Assembly: GCF_025460835.1 (NCBI RefSeq)
Contig: NZ_JAMXAY010000003.1
Location: 62,001-126,000 of the forward strand
Direction: 5' to 3'
DNA: 64,000 bases
Source: Parapedobacter soli
GTDB taxonomy: Bacteria; Bacteroidota; Bacteroidia; Sphingobacteriales; Sphingobacteriaceae
Shown piece after piece: positions 33,593 through 43,411 of this stretch; position 1 is the stretch's first letter; each line of letters opens with the position of its first letter. The translations under genes were made by a program, and so were the position numbers. Below the pieces are notes generated by a model. It saw only the letters and a list, made by a program, of their open reading frames with translations. It was not told the origin of the DNA and made no database searches.

Positions 33593-34452
33593 AAATAAGC
33601 AATTATCAATACGGATACCAATGCCAAAACAATCCCAACTTTATTGATAGGAGATAGCTTCTCCTGGAACAGATATATCCCCACCAGGGCGCCAAGTGCG
33701 ATGACACCTACGTTCATGCCGGTGAAAACGACGGACGGATTATCGGGCACTGCCCGATGGGCTTTCATGTAAAATAAGATATTGGCAAAATTGAACCCAC
33801 CCAATACCACCCCCCAGAAGATGGCATGCATGGAGAATTTCTTGCGCAACACGATGAGGTGGTACGCCAGCAGGGCGAACGCAGCAACCATGGCCAGACT
33901 GAAGACCACAAGCATAGACGTGGTGTAGGGTACGCCGGTGTGCTGTGCCACGTGCTTGAAAAGGATATCGATAACGCCGTACCCGAAAAACACGATCATG
34001 GGAAATATCCATACCCGGTGGTTGGGGCCGTACTGGTTCCTGCCCTTGTGCCAGCCGATGCTACACAAGATGCCCGCGACACCGATGGCAACCCCTACCA
34101 GCTTACCGGCCTGCGGCGACTCGTTGAACAGCCAGAAGGCAGCAATCAGTGTGATGAATAGCGAAAGGCGTTGTGCCACCTCGGTGCGCACGATGCCCGC
34201 ATAGCGGATGGAGGCGCTCAGTGCCAAAAAAATGCCGGGCAGCAGGATAGCCAGTGCACCGTATAGCGGCCATGGCACAACACCGGTATAGACGGGCGAC
34301 AATTCGGGCTGCAGGAAAAACCATGCGCTGCATACCGCAACTGGATAGTTCCACACGATAAGCTGTGTGGTATCCACAGCATAACGCCGCGCCAGCTTCA
34401 GGATAACAGAAACAGTGACACTGCAAAGGACACTGAACAATACATATACCAT
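33589..34452 (-). CDS. EamA/DMT-type membrane transporter
   Basis: A 287-residue inner-membrane protein with about ten hydrophobic segments, in the drug/metabolite transporter arrangement (two five-helix halves). Landmarks: YVLFSVLCSVTVSVILKLARR at the start, GVAIGVAGILCSIGW closing half one, GALVGIYLFQEKLSPINKVGIVLALVSVLIIAYL closing half two (the LFQEKLSPINKVGIVL block is the usual EamA end). Substrate unknown. A -7 box TAACTTTG lies 20 bases upstream. Overlaps yigZ by 4 bases. Confidence 0.88.
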   Translation of the reverse strand: MVYVLFSVLCSVTVSVILKLARRYAVDTTQLIVWNYPVAVCSAWFFLQPELSPVYTGVVPWPLYGALAILLPGIFLALSASIRYAGIVRTEVAQRLSLFITLIAAFWLFNESPQAGKLVGVAIGVAGILCSIGWHKGRNQYGPNHRVWIFPMIVFFGYGVIDILFKHVAQHTGVPYTTSMLVVFSLAMVAAFALLAYHLIVLRKKFSMHAIFWGVVLGGFNFANILFYMKAHRAVPDNPSVVFTGMNVGVIALGALVGIYLFQEKLSPINKVGIVLALVSVLIIAYL

Positions 34453-34472
34453 CGTTGCACTGCTTAGGGGGG

Positions 34473-34480
34473 CAAAGTTA
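34473..34480 (-). promoter_or_regulatory. -7 box of the EamA transporter-yigZ operon
   Basis: TAACTTTG on the minus strand, 20 bases before the ATG at 34452. No spaced TTG. Confidence 0.5.
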
Positions 34481-34510
34481 GCAATACTTCCCGTACAGGG
34501 CAGATTCGAT

Positions 34511-34541
34511 TTGCTTTAACACGTATCTTTCGCTAATTTTG
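34511..34541 (+). promoter_or_regulatory. Promoter of valS
   Basis: TTG at 34511-34513, 20-base spacer, TAATTTTG at 34534-34541. Leader of about 22 bases, no Shine-Dalgarno sequence. Confidence 0.65.
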
Positions 34542-34566
34542 CGTCCCTAAAAACGCAGACGATCCC

Positions 34567-37194
34567 ATGCAGATATCCAAGACATACAACCCCAGGGAAG
34601 CCGAAAGCAAATGGTATTCCTTTTGGAAGGAAAATGGCTTTTTCAGGTCAGTACCCGACGAGCGGGAGCCTTATACCATCGTGATGCCTCCGCCGAACGT
34701 GACGGGCGTGCTCCACATGGGCCACATGCTCAACAACACCATCCAGGATGTATTGATCCGCCGGGCCCGCATGCAGGGAAAGAATGCCTGCTGGGTGCCG
34801 GGTACGGACCACGCTTCCATCGCCACGGAAGCCAAGGTAGTAGCCATGCTTAAAGAGCGTGGTATCAGCAAAAAAGAACTAACACGTGAACAATTTCTTG
34901 AGTATGCATGGGAGTGGAAGGAGAAATACGGCGGCATCATCCTGAAGCAGCTGGAAAAGCTTGGGGCCTCCTGCGACTGGCAACGGACGCGGTTTACGAT
35001 GGACCCTGACCTGTCGGACGCGGTAATCGACACATTTATCCGGCTGTACCGCAAAGGGTACATCTACCGTGGGGTACGGATGGTAAACTGGGACCCGCAG
35101 GGCCGCACGGCGGTATCGGACGAAGAAGTAATACGCCGCGAAGTGAACCAGACGCTGTACTACGTCCGGTATGCGGTGAAGGGAGAGCCGGGCGATATAC
35201 CCACCTACCTTACCATTGCCACCACACGGCCTGAGACCATCATGGCCGACAGTGCCGTTTGCATCAATCCTAACGACGAACGCTGGGCCCACCTGAAAGG
35301 GAAAACGGCCATCGTGCCGCTCGTGAACCGCGAGATACCCATCATCGAGGATGAGTACGTGGACATCGCCTTTGGTACGGGCTGCCTGAAGGTAACGCCG
35401 GCGCACGATCTGAACGACTATGAGCTGGGACAAAAACACAACCTGGAGGTCATCGACATCCTCAACGACGACGGAACACTCAACGATAAAGCGGAGATTT
35501 TAGTGGGCGAAGACCGCTTCAGCGCACGCAAGGCCATTGCCAAGCTACTCGACGAGGCGGGCTTACTGGAAAAGACGGAGCCCTACACCTCACAGGTGGG
35601 TTTTTCCGAGCGCACGGATGCTGCTATCGAGCCGAAGCTTTCCATGCAATGGTTCTGCCGTATGCAGGAGCTGGCCAAGCCAGCGCTAGACTACGTGGTG
35701 AATGGCGACGTGAAGCTCATCCCCGACAAGTTCATCAACACCTACCGCTACTGGATGGAAAACATCAAAGACTGGACCATCAGCAGACAGCTATGGTGGG
35801 GGCAGCGCATCCCGGCCTGGTACAACGCCGAAGGCGAGTGGGTGGTAGCCAAGACGGAAAAAGAGGCGTCTGAAGAGTTTATTGCACAGGGAAAAACCAC
35901 CGACGGCCTCCGGCAGGAAGACGATGTGCTCGACACGTGGTTTTCCTCGGGTCTGTGGCCGATGTCGGTATTCGACGGCACAAGACACCCCGACAATGCA
36001 GATATCAACTACTACTACCCTACCAACGACCTGGTCACTGCACCGGAAATCCTGTTTTTCTGGGTGGCCCGTATGATCATCTTTGGCCACGAATTCCGCG
36101 GCACCCCCCCCTTTCGGAACGTTTACCTCACGGGTATCGTGCGCGACAAGCTGGGCCGTAAGATGTCCAAATCGCTCGGTAATTCGCCCGACCCCATCGA
36201 GCTAATGGAGCAATACGGCACCGACGGGGTGCGCGTGGGCATGCTCCTCTCCTCTCCTGCCGGCAACGACCTGATGTTCGACGTGGCCTACTGCGAGCAG
36301 GGGCGTAACTTCGCCAACAAGATCTGGAATGCCTTCCGCTTGGTGAAGGGCTGGGAAGTGAGTGGCGAAACAGCCTCTTCCGCACAACGCGAGGCCGCCG
36401 TTTGGTTCGGCCACCGCTTCAACCAGGCGCTTGCCGAAATCGAAGGCCATTTCGCCAACTACCGGATATCAGACGCCTTGATGGCGACCTACAAGCTGGT
36501 ATGGGACGACTTCTGCTCGTGGTACCTCGAACTGGCGAAACCGGCTTACCAGCAACCTATCGCTAAAGGGGCTTTCGACACTACTGTCGGTTTTTTCGAG
36601 TCGGTGCTTAAGCTTATACACCCGTTTATGCCGTTCATCAGCGAGGAGCTATGGCACGATGACCTCTTCGGCACACGGGCGGCACATGACTGCTGCATCG
36701 TGGCCGAATACCCCAAATGCAGCGAGTACGACAGCAAGGTACTGGCCGACTTCGCAGTGGTACAGCACGTGGTATCGGAAATACGGAACCTCCGCAATGC
36801 CAAACAGCTTTCGCCCAAGACCACGCTGCCGCTGGCCATCCACGCCACTTCAGATGTAAATTATGCCCGCTATACCGAGGCACTGGAAAAAATGGCCAAT
36901 GTATCGGATATCCGCTTCACAACGGAAAAACCGGCAGGCTCAACGAGCTTCCTCGTAGGCAAAGACGAATGTTATGTGGATATCGCTCAAAACATCGATG
37001 TACATGCCGAAAAGGAACGGATCGCAAAAGAAATCGCCTACCTCAACGGCTTCCTGAAATCAGTGAACGCCAAGTTGGCCAATGAACGGTTCGTGCAAAA
37101 TGCGAAGCCCGACGTTGTGGCCAACGAGCGCAACAAGAAAGCGGATGCCGAGGCCAAGCTCCAACTCCTCACAGAGAATTTGGCAAGCCTTTAG
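34567..37194 (+). CDS. valS: Valyl-tRNA synthetase
   Basis: An 875-residue class I synthetase charging tRNA-Val. The HIGH motif is HMGH (residues 50-53, in PPPNVTGVLHMGHM), and KMSKS begins at Lys532 in GRKMSKSLGNSPDP. Between them lies the CP1 editing domain (TTRPETIMADSAVCINP, FGTGCLKVTPAHDLNDYELG). The anticodon-binding helical domain and a C-terminal coiled-coil arm (KERIAKEIAYLNGFLKSVNA, EAKLQLLTENLASL) complete it. Full length; monocistronic or read through into mtaB 37 bases on, which has its own -7 box. Confidence 0.98.
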   Translation: MQISKTYNPREAESKWYSFWKENGFFRSVPDEREPYTIVMPPPNVTGVLHMGHMLNNTIQDVLIRRARMQGKNACWVPGTDHASIATEAKVVAMLKERGISKKELTREQFLEYAWEWKEKYGGIILKQLEKLGASCDWQRTRFTMDPDLSDAVIDTFIRLYRKGYIYRGVRMVNWDPQGRTAVSDEEVIRREVNQTLYYVRYAVKGEPGDIPTYLTIATTRPETIMADSAVCINPNDERWAHLKGKTAIVPLVNREIPIIEDEYVDIAFGTGCLKVTPAHDLNDYELGQKHNLEVIDILNDDGTLNDKAEILVGEDRFSARKAIAKLLDEAGLLEKTEPYTSQVGFSERTDAAIEPKLSMQWFCRMQELAKPALDYVVNGDVKLIPDKFINTYRYWMENIKDWTISRQLWWGQRIPAWYNAEGEWVVAKTEKEASEEFIAQGKTTDGLRQEDDVLDTWFSSGLWPMSVFDGTRHPDNADINYYYPTNDLVTAPEILFFWVARMIIFGHEFRGTPPFRNVYLTGIVRDKLGRKMSKSLGNSPDPIELMEQYGTDGVRVGMLLSSPAGNDLMFDVAYCEQGRNFANKIWNAFRLVKGWEVSGETASSAQREAAVWFGHRFNQALAEIEGHFANYRISDALMATYKLVWDDFCSWYLELAKPAYQQPIAKGAFDTTVGFFESVLKLIHPFMPFISEELWHDDLFGTRAAHDCCIVAEYPKCSEYDSKVLADFAVVQHVVSEIRNLRNAKQLSPKTTLPLAIHATSDVNYARYTEALEKMANVSDIRFTTEKPAGSTSFLVGKDECYVDIAQNIDVHAEKERIAKEIAYLNGFLKSVNAKLANERFVQNAKPDVVANERNKKADAEAKLQLLTENLASL

Positions 37195-37213
37195 TTATTT
37201 GCGGTTTTCTACG

Positions 37214-37221
37214 TAACTTTG
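37214..37221 (+). promoter_or_regulatory. -7 box of mtaB
   Basis: TAACTTTG, ending 10 bases before the ATG at 37232. No TTG at the right spacing. Confidence 0.5.
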
Positions 37222-37231
37222 GCACCCGAAC

Positions 37232-38590
37232 ATGAGCAAGAGCGTCGCTTTCTATACCCTTGGATGTAAGCTGAATTTTTCAGAAACGTCTGCTATTGGT
37301 CGGATTTTCCAAAATGCTGGCTACAGACCCATCCCTTTCCATGACCCTGCTGATATCTATGTTATCAATACGTGCTCGGTAACAGAGAATGCCGACCGGA
37401 AATGCCGTAAAGTGGTACGCGAAGCGCTCAGCCATTCCCCCGATGCCTACATCGTGGTGGTGGGCTGCTATGCGCAGTTGAAACCACGCGAAATTACCGA
37501 AATACCGGGTGTAGATATGGTACTCGGTGCCGCCGAAAAGTTCAATATCATTGAGCATATCAATGAATTAACAAAATCAACTGAACCGATTATACATAAT
37601 GCCCCGATTGCCGAGACCAATGTATTCATCCCCGCATTTTCTGTGGGCGACCGGACCCGGACGTTCCTGAAGGTACAGGACGGCTGCGACTACTCCTGCA
37701 CGTTCTGCACCATCCCGTTGGCACGGGGTGCCAGCCGGAGTGGCACCATTGCCGACATTATGAAGCAGGCGGAAGATATCGGGGCTTCGGGCGTCAAGGA
37801 GATTGTGCTCACCGGGGTGAACATAGGCGATTTCGGCATCCGGGATGGTGAACGCTGCGACCGGTTCATCGACTTGGTGAAAGCGTTGGACGAGGTGGAA
37901 TCGATATCACGTTTCCGGATATCCTCCATCGAGCCTAACCTCCTTACCGACGAGGTCATCGCGTTCGTGGCACAATCCAAGCGGTTTGTGCCCCACTTCC
38001 ATATCCCGCTGCAGTCGGGTTCCAACCGGATACTCGGACTCATGCGCCGGCGCTATAAGCGCGAGTTGTATGCCGACCGCGTAGCACGGATTAAAGCGTT
38101 GATGCCCGACTGCTGTATTGGCGTGGACGTGATTGTCGGCTTCCCCGGCGAAACGCGCGAGGACTTCCTGGAAACCTACCAGTTCCTCAACGAACTGGAT
38201 ATTTCCTACCTGCATGTATTCACCTATTCAGAACGCGAAAACACCATTGCCGCCCAAATGGAAGGTGCCGTGCCGGGGGCACAGCGCGGCGAGCGCAGCA
38301 AGATGCTCCATATCCTATCGGAAAAGAAACGGCGGGCTTTCTACCAGACCCAGCTAGGTAAAGAGGGCGACGTGTTGTTTGAAAGTGACGTCAAAGACGG
38401 ATACATGCACGGGTTCAGCCGCAATTATGTGAAAGTACGCACGCCATACGACCCGCTACTGGTGAACGAAACCGTTACCGTGAAATTTACCGAAATCACC
38501 GACCAGGGTGAAATGGATGTCGAGGAACTGCCGGAGGTACTCGTGCACGAGGGGGACGTCAGCACTCAGCGAATGCATGCCTCGGATTAG
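37232..38590 (+). CDS. mtaB: tRNA t6A37 C2-methylthiotransferase (MtaB)
   Basis: A 452-residue radical-SAM enzyme that adds a methylthio group to t6A37 in tRNAs reading ANN codons. The N-terminal UPF0004 domain holds the second cluster's cysteines Cys12, Cys48 and Cys79 (GCKLNFSE, INTCSVTENAD, VVGCYAQ). The radical-SAM motif is Cys152-X3-Cys156-X2-Cys159 in DGCDYSCTFCTIP. PLQSGSNRILGLMRRRY and IVGFPGETREDF follow, and a C-terminal TRAM-like domain binds tRNA. The GCKLN start and length match MtaB rather than MiaB or RimO. Confidence 0.95.
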   Translation: MSKSVAFYTLGCKLNFSETSAIGRIFQNAGYRPIPFHDPADIYVINTCSVTENADRKCRKVVREALSHSPDAYIVVVGCYAQLKPREITEIPGVDMVLGAAEKFNIIEHINELTKSTEPIIHNAPIAETNVFIPAFSVGDRTRTFLKVQDGCDYSCTFCTIPLARGASRSGTIADIMKQAEDIGASGVKEIVLTGVNIGDFGIRDGERCDRFIDLVKALDEVESISRFRISSIEPNLLTDEVIAFVAQSKRFVPHFHIPLQSGSNRILGLMRRRYKRELYADRVARIKALMPDCCIGVDVIVGFPGETREDFLETYQFLNELDISYLHVFTYSERENTIAAQMEGAVPGAQRGERSKMLHILSEKKRRAFYQTQLGKEGDVLFESDVKDGYMHGFSRNYVKVRTPYDPLLVNETVTVKFTEITDQGEMDVEELPEVLVHEGDVSTQRMHASD

Positions 38591-38884
38591 ATGGCTACAA
38601 CCTAGCTAATACGATACTCGGCAAATCGTCGATATCCCAGCTGATTCCCACCCTTTTATCGCATAAGGATACGCTCCCCAAAGGATACTACCACCCCGTT
38701 TGACATACTACAATAGTGCACCGACATATATCGATAGCGCGTTGTTGTCTTACAAAAGCACGCTGTGATAGGTCAAAGGGGCGTTATTTTTTCGTAGCGT
38801 TTAGAATGGCTCACGGAGATGTAAGCCATAGTTTCCCTAACGGCCGTCATTGCCGTTTGAGATGAAAACATTATCTTCGGCTGC
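38591..38884. other. 294-base gap between mtaB and the two-component system
   Basis: I see no gene here. It holds the response-regulator promoter at its right end and an inverted repeat AACGGC-N7-GCCGTT at 38839-38857 overlapping the -33 region. No terminator with a clean T-run is visible after mtaB. Confidence 0.5.
38850..38879 (+). promoter_or_regulatory. Promoter of the two-component system, with inverted repeat at -33
   Basis: TTG 38850-38852, 19-base spacer, TATCTTCG 38872-38879 (one mismatch to TAnnTTTG), then 5 bases to the ATG. The repeat at 38839-38857 overlaps the TTG and could bind a regulator, perhaps the response regulator encoded here. Confidence 0.45.
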
Positions 38885-39580
38885 ATGACGATCTTGCTGG
38901 TAGAAGACGACACCCGCATCAGTGATTTTGTAATCAAGGGTCTGGAAGAAGCCGGGCACACGGTAACCCTGGCCGCCTCGGCCGAGGTGGCCAGGACATA
39001 CATCAATGAGCAGGAGTGGGACATCATCCTTATGGATATCATGTTGCCGGGGATAGATGGCGTACAGCTTACGAAACTGATTCGTTACCGACGAAACCAG
39101 ACCCCTATCCTCGTATTGAGCGCACTGGACTCCGCAGACAACAAGGTAGATGCCCTGGATAGTGGGGCTGACGACTACTTGGTAAAGCCCTTCCATTTCA
39201 ACGAGTTGTTATCGCGAATAAATGCGTTGATCCGACGTGCTACGCTGGCACACCGGTCTGACAGGGAGGGGCTAAGCAGCGGACCACTACTGGTCAACGT
39301 GGACGAACACCGGGTCACGGTGCACGGTGAACAGGTTGATCTTTCGCCAAAGGAATACAAATTGTTAGTCTATTTCCTGGAACATCCGAACCGGGTTATC
39401 GCGCGCACCCAGCTACTCCGCGCGGTGTGGGGCATCGACTTTGAAAACAGCACAAACGTGGTGGATGTGTACATTTCATACCTTCGTGGCAAGATCGAAC
39501 GGCCTGGGACCAAATTCATCCATACGGTAAAAGGGGCCGGATATCTCTGGAAAGCACCTACCCATAATCAAGACCAATGA
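38885..39580 (+). CDS. OmpR-family response regulator
   Basis: A 231-residue regulator. Receiver domain residues 1-115 with acidic pocket Glu7, Asp8, Asp9, phospho-acceptor Asp51 (in LMDIMLPGIDG), and conserved lysine in DDYLVKPF. C-terminal winged helix from about 130 (VTVHGEQVDLSPKEYKLLVYFLE, TNVVDVYISYLRGKIERPG, HTVKGAGYLW). Overlaps the sensor kinase gene by 4 bases. Followed by a metal-type RND efflux operon, so it resembles CzcR/CusR and probably controls that operon; the signal is inferred from context. Confidence 0.95.
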   Translation: MTILLVEDDTRISDFVIKGLEEAGHTVTLAASAEVARTYINEQEWDIILMDIMLPGIDGVQLTKLIRYRRNQTPILVLSALDSADNKVDALDSGADDYLVKPFHFNELLSRINALIRRATLAHRSDREGLSSGPLLVNVDEHRVTVHGEQVDLSPKEYKLLVYFLEHPNRVIARTQLLRAVWGIDFENSTNVVDVYISYLRGKIERPGTKFIHTVKGAGYLWKAPTHNQDQ

Positions 39581-40935
39581 CCCTCCGCAACCGGCTTACG
39601 CTCATTTCATCACTGACGTTCGGCGTGGTTTTCGCGTTCGCAGGGTTTGTGGTTTACTACACGTTCCAAGTCACGTCCGAACGTATCATTTTCAGTGAGC
39701 TGCAGAAAACAGGCTTGCTATCGGCCATGTTTTACCTCGATGAAGACGAATTATCGACACGCGAACATAACCGTATCCGGGCTGATTTCGAAGCGGAAAT
39801 GCAGCAGACCGACGTAAAGGTATACGATGGAGAAAATCAACTTCGATATGGAAACGGCCAATCGACGGTACAGGTAACAACGGCCACGCTCCAGCGTGCC
39901 CGGGAAGAAGGCCGACTGCAATTCAGGACGGGCGAAAACTATTTTTACATCCTCCATTACCCGGATAACCAAGGGGATTTCGTCGTAGTCGTTGCTTCGA
40001 GCAACACATTCTTCCTCTCCCAACGCACGCAACTGTTGGCCATGATGGGAATCGCACTTGGAACCGGGCTTATCATCATTTTCTTACTGAGCCGTTGGCT
40101 TTCCCGGCTTGCTTACCAACCGATCTCTTCCGTCATCGATCAAGTGACCCGACTGCAAGCAGACAACCTCGATACCGCACTGACGCTTCCACATGCGAAG
40201 GACGAGCTCCACGACCTCGTCAGCACGTTCAATGGCTTATTGAGCCGCCTGGCCGATACCTTCGTGATCCAGAAAAATTTCATCAATTACGTGTCCCACG
40301 AGTTTAAGACGCCGCTGGCCGCCATTACCGGAAACCTGGAAGTGTTCGGCAAAAAAGACCGCACACCCGCCGAGTACCATCAGGTCTGCCAAACCGTGTT
40401 GGTACAGGCCTCGCAATTGGAGCGTATCCTGAACAACCTGATGATACTGGCAGGCCTCCGAGACGATCCCTTACGTAATGCTACCTACCGTGTCGACGAC
40501 ATGTTGTGGGAAGTGCTGGACCGGATATTCGAGCGCTGGCCCGCTGCGAAACAGCTGATAAAGGTAAATATGTCGGTTTCGCAGCCGGAGCAGTTAATAA
40601 CCACAGGCAACGGCAACCAACTGCAATTGGCGGTGTTTAATCTCGTTGACAACGCCGTTAAATATGCAGACGGCCGCACCGTTTCAATCAAGCTCGACCA
40701 GCGTGGGCAATCCCTTCGGCTCACCATCAAGGATAACGGCCGTGGCATTGCCGCGGAAGAGCTGGCGTCTGTATACCAGCCCTTTTACAGAGGCAGCAAC
40801 ATCGGCGACACCAAGGGAAGTGGCATCGGCCTCTCGCTCGCCGTACTCATCTGCAAACAGAACGGCGTGGCCTTTTCATTGACGTCCGAAGCGGACCGCG
40901 GGACAACCGCCATGCTGGAGTTTGGTCAACTCTAA
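39577..40935 (+). CDS. Sensor histidine kinase (EnvZ/CzcS type)
   Basis: A 452-residue inner-membrane kinase. Membrane segments at about 9-30 and 153-172 frame a periplasmic domain of about 120 residues that has no Cys and is not rich in His or Met, so metal binding there is not obvious. HAMP about 172-227. Phospho-acceptor His241 in NYVSHEFKTPLAAI. ATPase: N box NLVDNAVKY (355-363), G1 DNGRGI, G2 KGSGIGLSL. Overlaps the response regulator gene by 4 bases. Presumed to phosphorylate it and govern the efflux genes. Confidence 0.95.
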   Translation: MTLRNRLTLISSLTFGVVFAFAGFVVYYTFQVTSERIIFSELQKTGLLSAMFYLDEDELSTREHNRIRADFEAEMQQTDVKVYDGENQLRYGNGQSTVQVTTATLQRAREEGRLQFRTGENYFYILHYPDNQGDFVVVVASSNTFFLSQRTQLLAMMGIALGTGLIIIFLLSRWLSRLAYQPISSVIDQVTRLQADNLDTALTLPHAKDELHDLVSTFNGLLSRLADTFVIQKNFINYVSHEFKTPLAAITGNLEVFGKKDRTPAEYHQVCQTVLVQASQLERILNNLMILAGLRDDPLRNATYRVDDMLWEVLDRIFERWPAAKQLIKVNMSVSQPEQLITTGNGNQLQLAVFNLVDNAVKYADGRTVSIKLDQRGQSLRLTIKDNGRGIAAEELASVYQPFYRGSNIGDTKGSGIGLSLAVLICKQNGVAFSLTSEADRGTTAMLEFGQL

Positions 40936-40968
40936 TCCCCCGTTAAGGCCATTCTAATGTTGCGGGAT

Positions 40969-40976
40969 TACCTTTG
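40969..40976 (+). promoter_or_regulatory. -7 box of the RND efflux operon
   Basis: TACCTTTG, 17 bases before the TolC-like ATG at 40994. No TTG at normal spacing, which would suit a promoter needing an activator such as the adjacent response regulator. Confidence 0.5.
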
Positions 40977-40993
40977 CCGCAATACGATCGACC

Positions 40994-42304
40994 ATGTGCT
41001 ATAAAAACGTGAAAATAACGGTATTGGGTGTATTGTGCTGCTTTGCCACCACCATCCGTATCCAAGCAGCCTTGCCAGACACGTTGATGCTGCACCCTGC
41101 GGAAGCCGAGGTAATCTTTCTGGAAAACAACCTGAAACTATTGGCAGGGAAACTGGGAATCGATGAAGCGAAAGCAAGGGTTATCCAAGCCAAACGTTGG
41201 CCAAACCCTACCCTTTCCATCGGCGAAATCAACGGATGGGCGAACGCGGGATCGGAAAATCTCGGACGGCTAGCCGGTAGATGGGGCAACCATGCCCAAG
41301 TGGCCGTTGATATCGAACAATTGATCCAGATCGCCGGAAAACGGAGAAAGCTGATCGCTATTGAAGAGACGGGGCTACGGCTAGCCGAACAGGAATTTGA
41401 CATACTGCTGCGCAGCTTACAGGTCGAATTGCGTGCCCAGCTCGCATCACTACGTCATACACAGGGCCGCGTTGTTATCTATGAGCGCGTGTTAGCGGAG
41501 CAGCAGCGGCTCTTGAGCGGCTACGAACGGCAACTGAAGCAAGGGAATGTGGGGCGCGGGGATTATGTGCGTTTGAAAGCGTCTGTGGTAACATTACAAC
41601 GTGCGTTAGACGATGTCCGTGCGGAAAACCGCAACGTGCAACGGGCACTGAGAAACCTCCTGGGGTTTGCTCCGCCCCTGGCCGTTAAGGTGACCGGAGA
41701 ACGGCCAATGACACCGCCGGCCTCGATTATCAACGCACTGACGGCCGACACAATCGCACAATGGGTTTATCAATACCACGCCGCGCTGCAACCCCTGCAG
41801 ACGAACATCACCCAGGCCGAGCAACGACTGCGTTTACAAAAGGCAAATCGTACCCCGGATCTGACGGTTGCAGTGGGGTATGACCGCGGGGGAAGCATTA
41901 TGCGCGACTTTATCGGCGTTGGCATATCCATGGACCTGCCGCTCTTCAACCGCAACCAAGAGCAGATCAAGGTCGCCCGCTTGGAAGTGGAACGGCGGCG
42001 GCTGGACCTGGAATACACACGAAACCAAGTAACCGGTACAGCGATCGGTGCGTGGCAGGACCTGCTAGCCACCGTTAAGCGCGCCGAGCAGCTTGGAGGG
42101 CGGTATAACGCAGACATCGACACCGTCTTACAGGGATACCGCAACAGCTTTAGCGAACGGAACACCAGCTTACTGGAATACCTCGATTTTCTCGACGCAT
42201 ACCTCGCCACCAAAGACCTTTTGCTTGAAACGGATAAGCAGCTTTTAACCCAATACGAAACTCTCCGATACTACGTCGGGGACCGGCTCCCGGCACTAGA
42301 ATAA
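40994..42304 (+). CDS. TolC-family outer-membrane efflux channel (CusC/CzcC-like)
   Basis: A 436-residue exported protein: signal peptide (cleaved near IRIQAALP), then two long-helix repeats of the outer-membrane efflux type (FLENNLKLLAGKLGIDEAKARVIQAKRWPNPTLSIGEING at the start, VAVGYDRGG and GVGISMDLPLFNRNQEQIKVA in the second half). It forms the outer-membrane exit duct of a tripartite pump with the two genes that follow. First gene of the efflux operon. Confidence 0.93.
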   Translation: MCYKNVKITVLGVLCCFATTIRIQAALPDTLMLHPAEAEVIFLENNLKLLAGKLGIDEAKARVIQAKRWPNPTLSIGEINGWANAGSENLGRLAGRWGNHAQVAVDIEQLIQIAGKRRKLIAIEETGLRLAEQEFDILLRSLQVELRAQLASLRHTQGRVVIYERVLAEQQRLLSGYERQLKQGNVGRGDYVRLKASVVTLQRALDDVRAENRNVQRALRNLLGFAPPLAVKVTGERPMTPPASIINALTADTIAQWVYQYHAALQPLQTNITQAEQRLRLQKANRTPDLTVAVGYDRGGSIMRDFIGVGISMDLPLFNRNQEQIKVARLEVERRRLDLEYTRNQVTGTAIGAWQDLLATVKRAEQLGGRYNADIDTVLQGYRNSFSERNTSLLEYLDFLDAYLATKDLLLETDKQLLTQYETLRYYVGDRLPALE

Positions 42305-42319
42305 CGAAAAAATAAACTC

Positions 42320-43411
42320 ATGAATTGTAGGTCAATAACATACCGCTGGATTTTGCTGGCTTTCGTGGCCATAACCGCATGCAGCCCCGGCCGACAACCG
42401 GCAGTGGAACAGGCAGAAGCATTTTGCCTCAGCGAAAACTTACGTAATGAATTGGTTGTAGACACCTTGCGGGAACGAGCCGCGACCCAGCACATCCAGC
42501 TGACCGGAGAAGTCTCGTATAATCCTGAAAAGGTGGTGCAGTTTGTAAGTTGGATAGCTGGAGTCGCTGTAAAGACGAACTTTCTCCTCGGCGACTATGT
42601 AAAAAAAGGACAAACACTCGCCGTCATAAACAGCCCCCAGCTCCGTACGCTACTTGCCGAGCAACAACGTCTCGAGTCCCAGCGGAATGTACTTGAACGT
42701 GAATACGTGGCGGCACAAGGGATGTTTGACGATCAGATTACGTCCGAACGGGAATTACTGGAAGCCAAGGCTACACTCGATGCGCTCCATGCCGAGCTCG
42801 CTTCGGTGACAGCCAATCTCGCGTTATTCCACCCCGACACTGAACAGGGGCTTTTCGAAATCCGTGCCCCAGCGGACGGTTACATTGTCGAAAAAAACAT
42901 CAACCCCGGCACCCCGATTAACGAGGGCGACAACCTATTTACCGTATCCGGACTCGATGATGTGTGGGTGATGGCCAATGTGTACGCTACCGACATGCAG
43001 TTTGTACGAGCAGGCATGGATGTGCAGATACGCACCTTGGCATATCCCGGGGCGGTATTCCATGGGCAGATAGCTGCGCTACCACTCGTATTTGACAAGA
43101 ACGAGCGTGTACTAAAGGCCCGTATCACCATCGGGAACGACGGGCTTCGGCTCAAGCCCGGCATGTCTGCCGATATCACGGTTGAAAAGCGCAGCGACGA
43201 TACCGCCGTCGCACTACCGGCCGATGCTGTAATTTTTGACGACAACCAATACTTCGTGGTGGTGTATCGCGGCGATTGCGATCTACAACTCCGGCGTTTT
43301 TCCTTCGCTGCGCGCAATAGCGAATGGTATTTCGTGCGAGACGGGCTGGAAGCGGGCGAACGCGTAGTGACCAAAAACCACCTGCTCATCTACGAAAGGA
43401 TTAAAGGATGA
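42320..43411 (+). CDS. RND efflux periplasmic adaptor lipoprotein (CusB/CzcB-like)
   Basis: A 363-residue membrane-fusion protein. Lipobox FVAITACSP (Cys21) anchors it to the outer face of the inner membrane. Then the barrel-sandwich lipoyl half-motifs (VSWIAGVAVKTNFLLGDYVKKGQTLAVI and FEIRAPADGYIVEKNINPGTPINEGDNLF), a helical hairpin (about 115-170) and beta domains (DDVWVMANVYATDMQFVRAGM, LKPGMSADITVEKR). It couples pump to channel. Overlaps the pump gene by 4 bases. No N-terminal metal-binding extension is seen. Confidence 0.93.
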   Translation: MNCRSITYRWILLAFVAITACSPGRQPAVEQAEAFCLSENLRNELVVDTLRERAATQHIQLTGEVSYNPEKVVQFVSWIAGVAVKTNFLLGDYVKKGQTLAVINSPQLRTLLAEQQRLESQRNVLEREYVAAQGMFDDQITSERELLEAKATLDALHAELASVTANLALFHPDTEQGLFEIRAPADGYIVEKNINPGTPINEGDNLFTVSGLDDVWVMANVYATDMQFVRAGMDVQIRTLAYPGAVFHGQIAALPLVFDKNERVLKARITIGNDGLRLKPGMSADITVEKRSDDTAVALPADAVIFDDNQYFVVVYRGDCDLQLRRFSFAARNSEWYFVRDGLEAGERVVTKNHLLIYERIKG

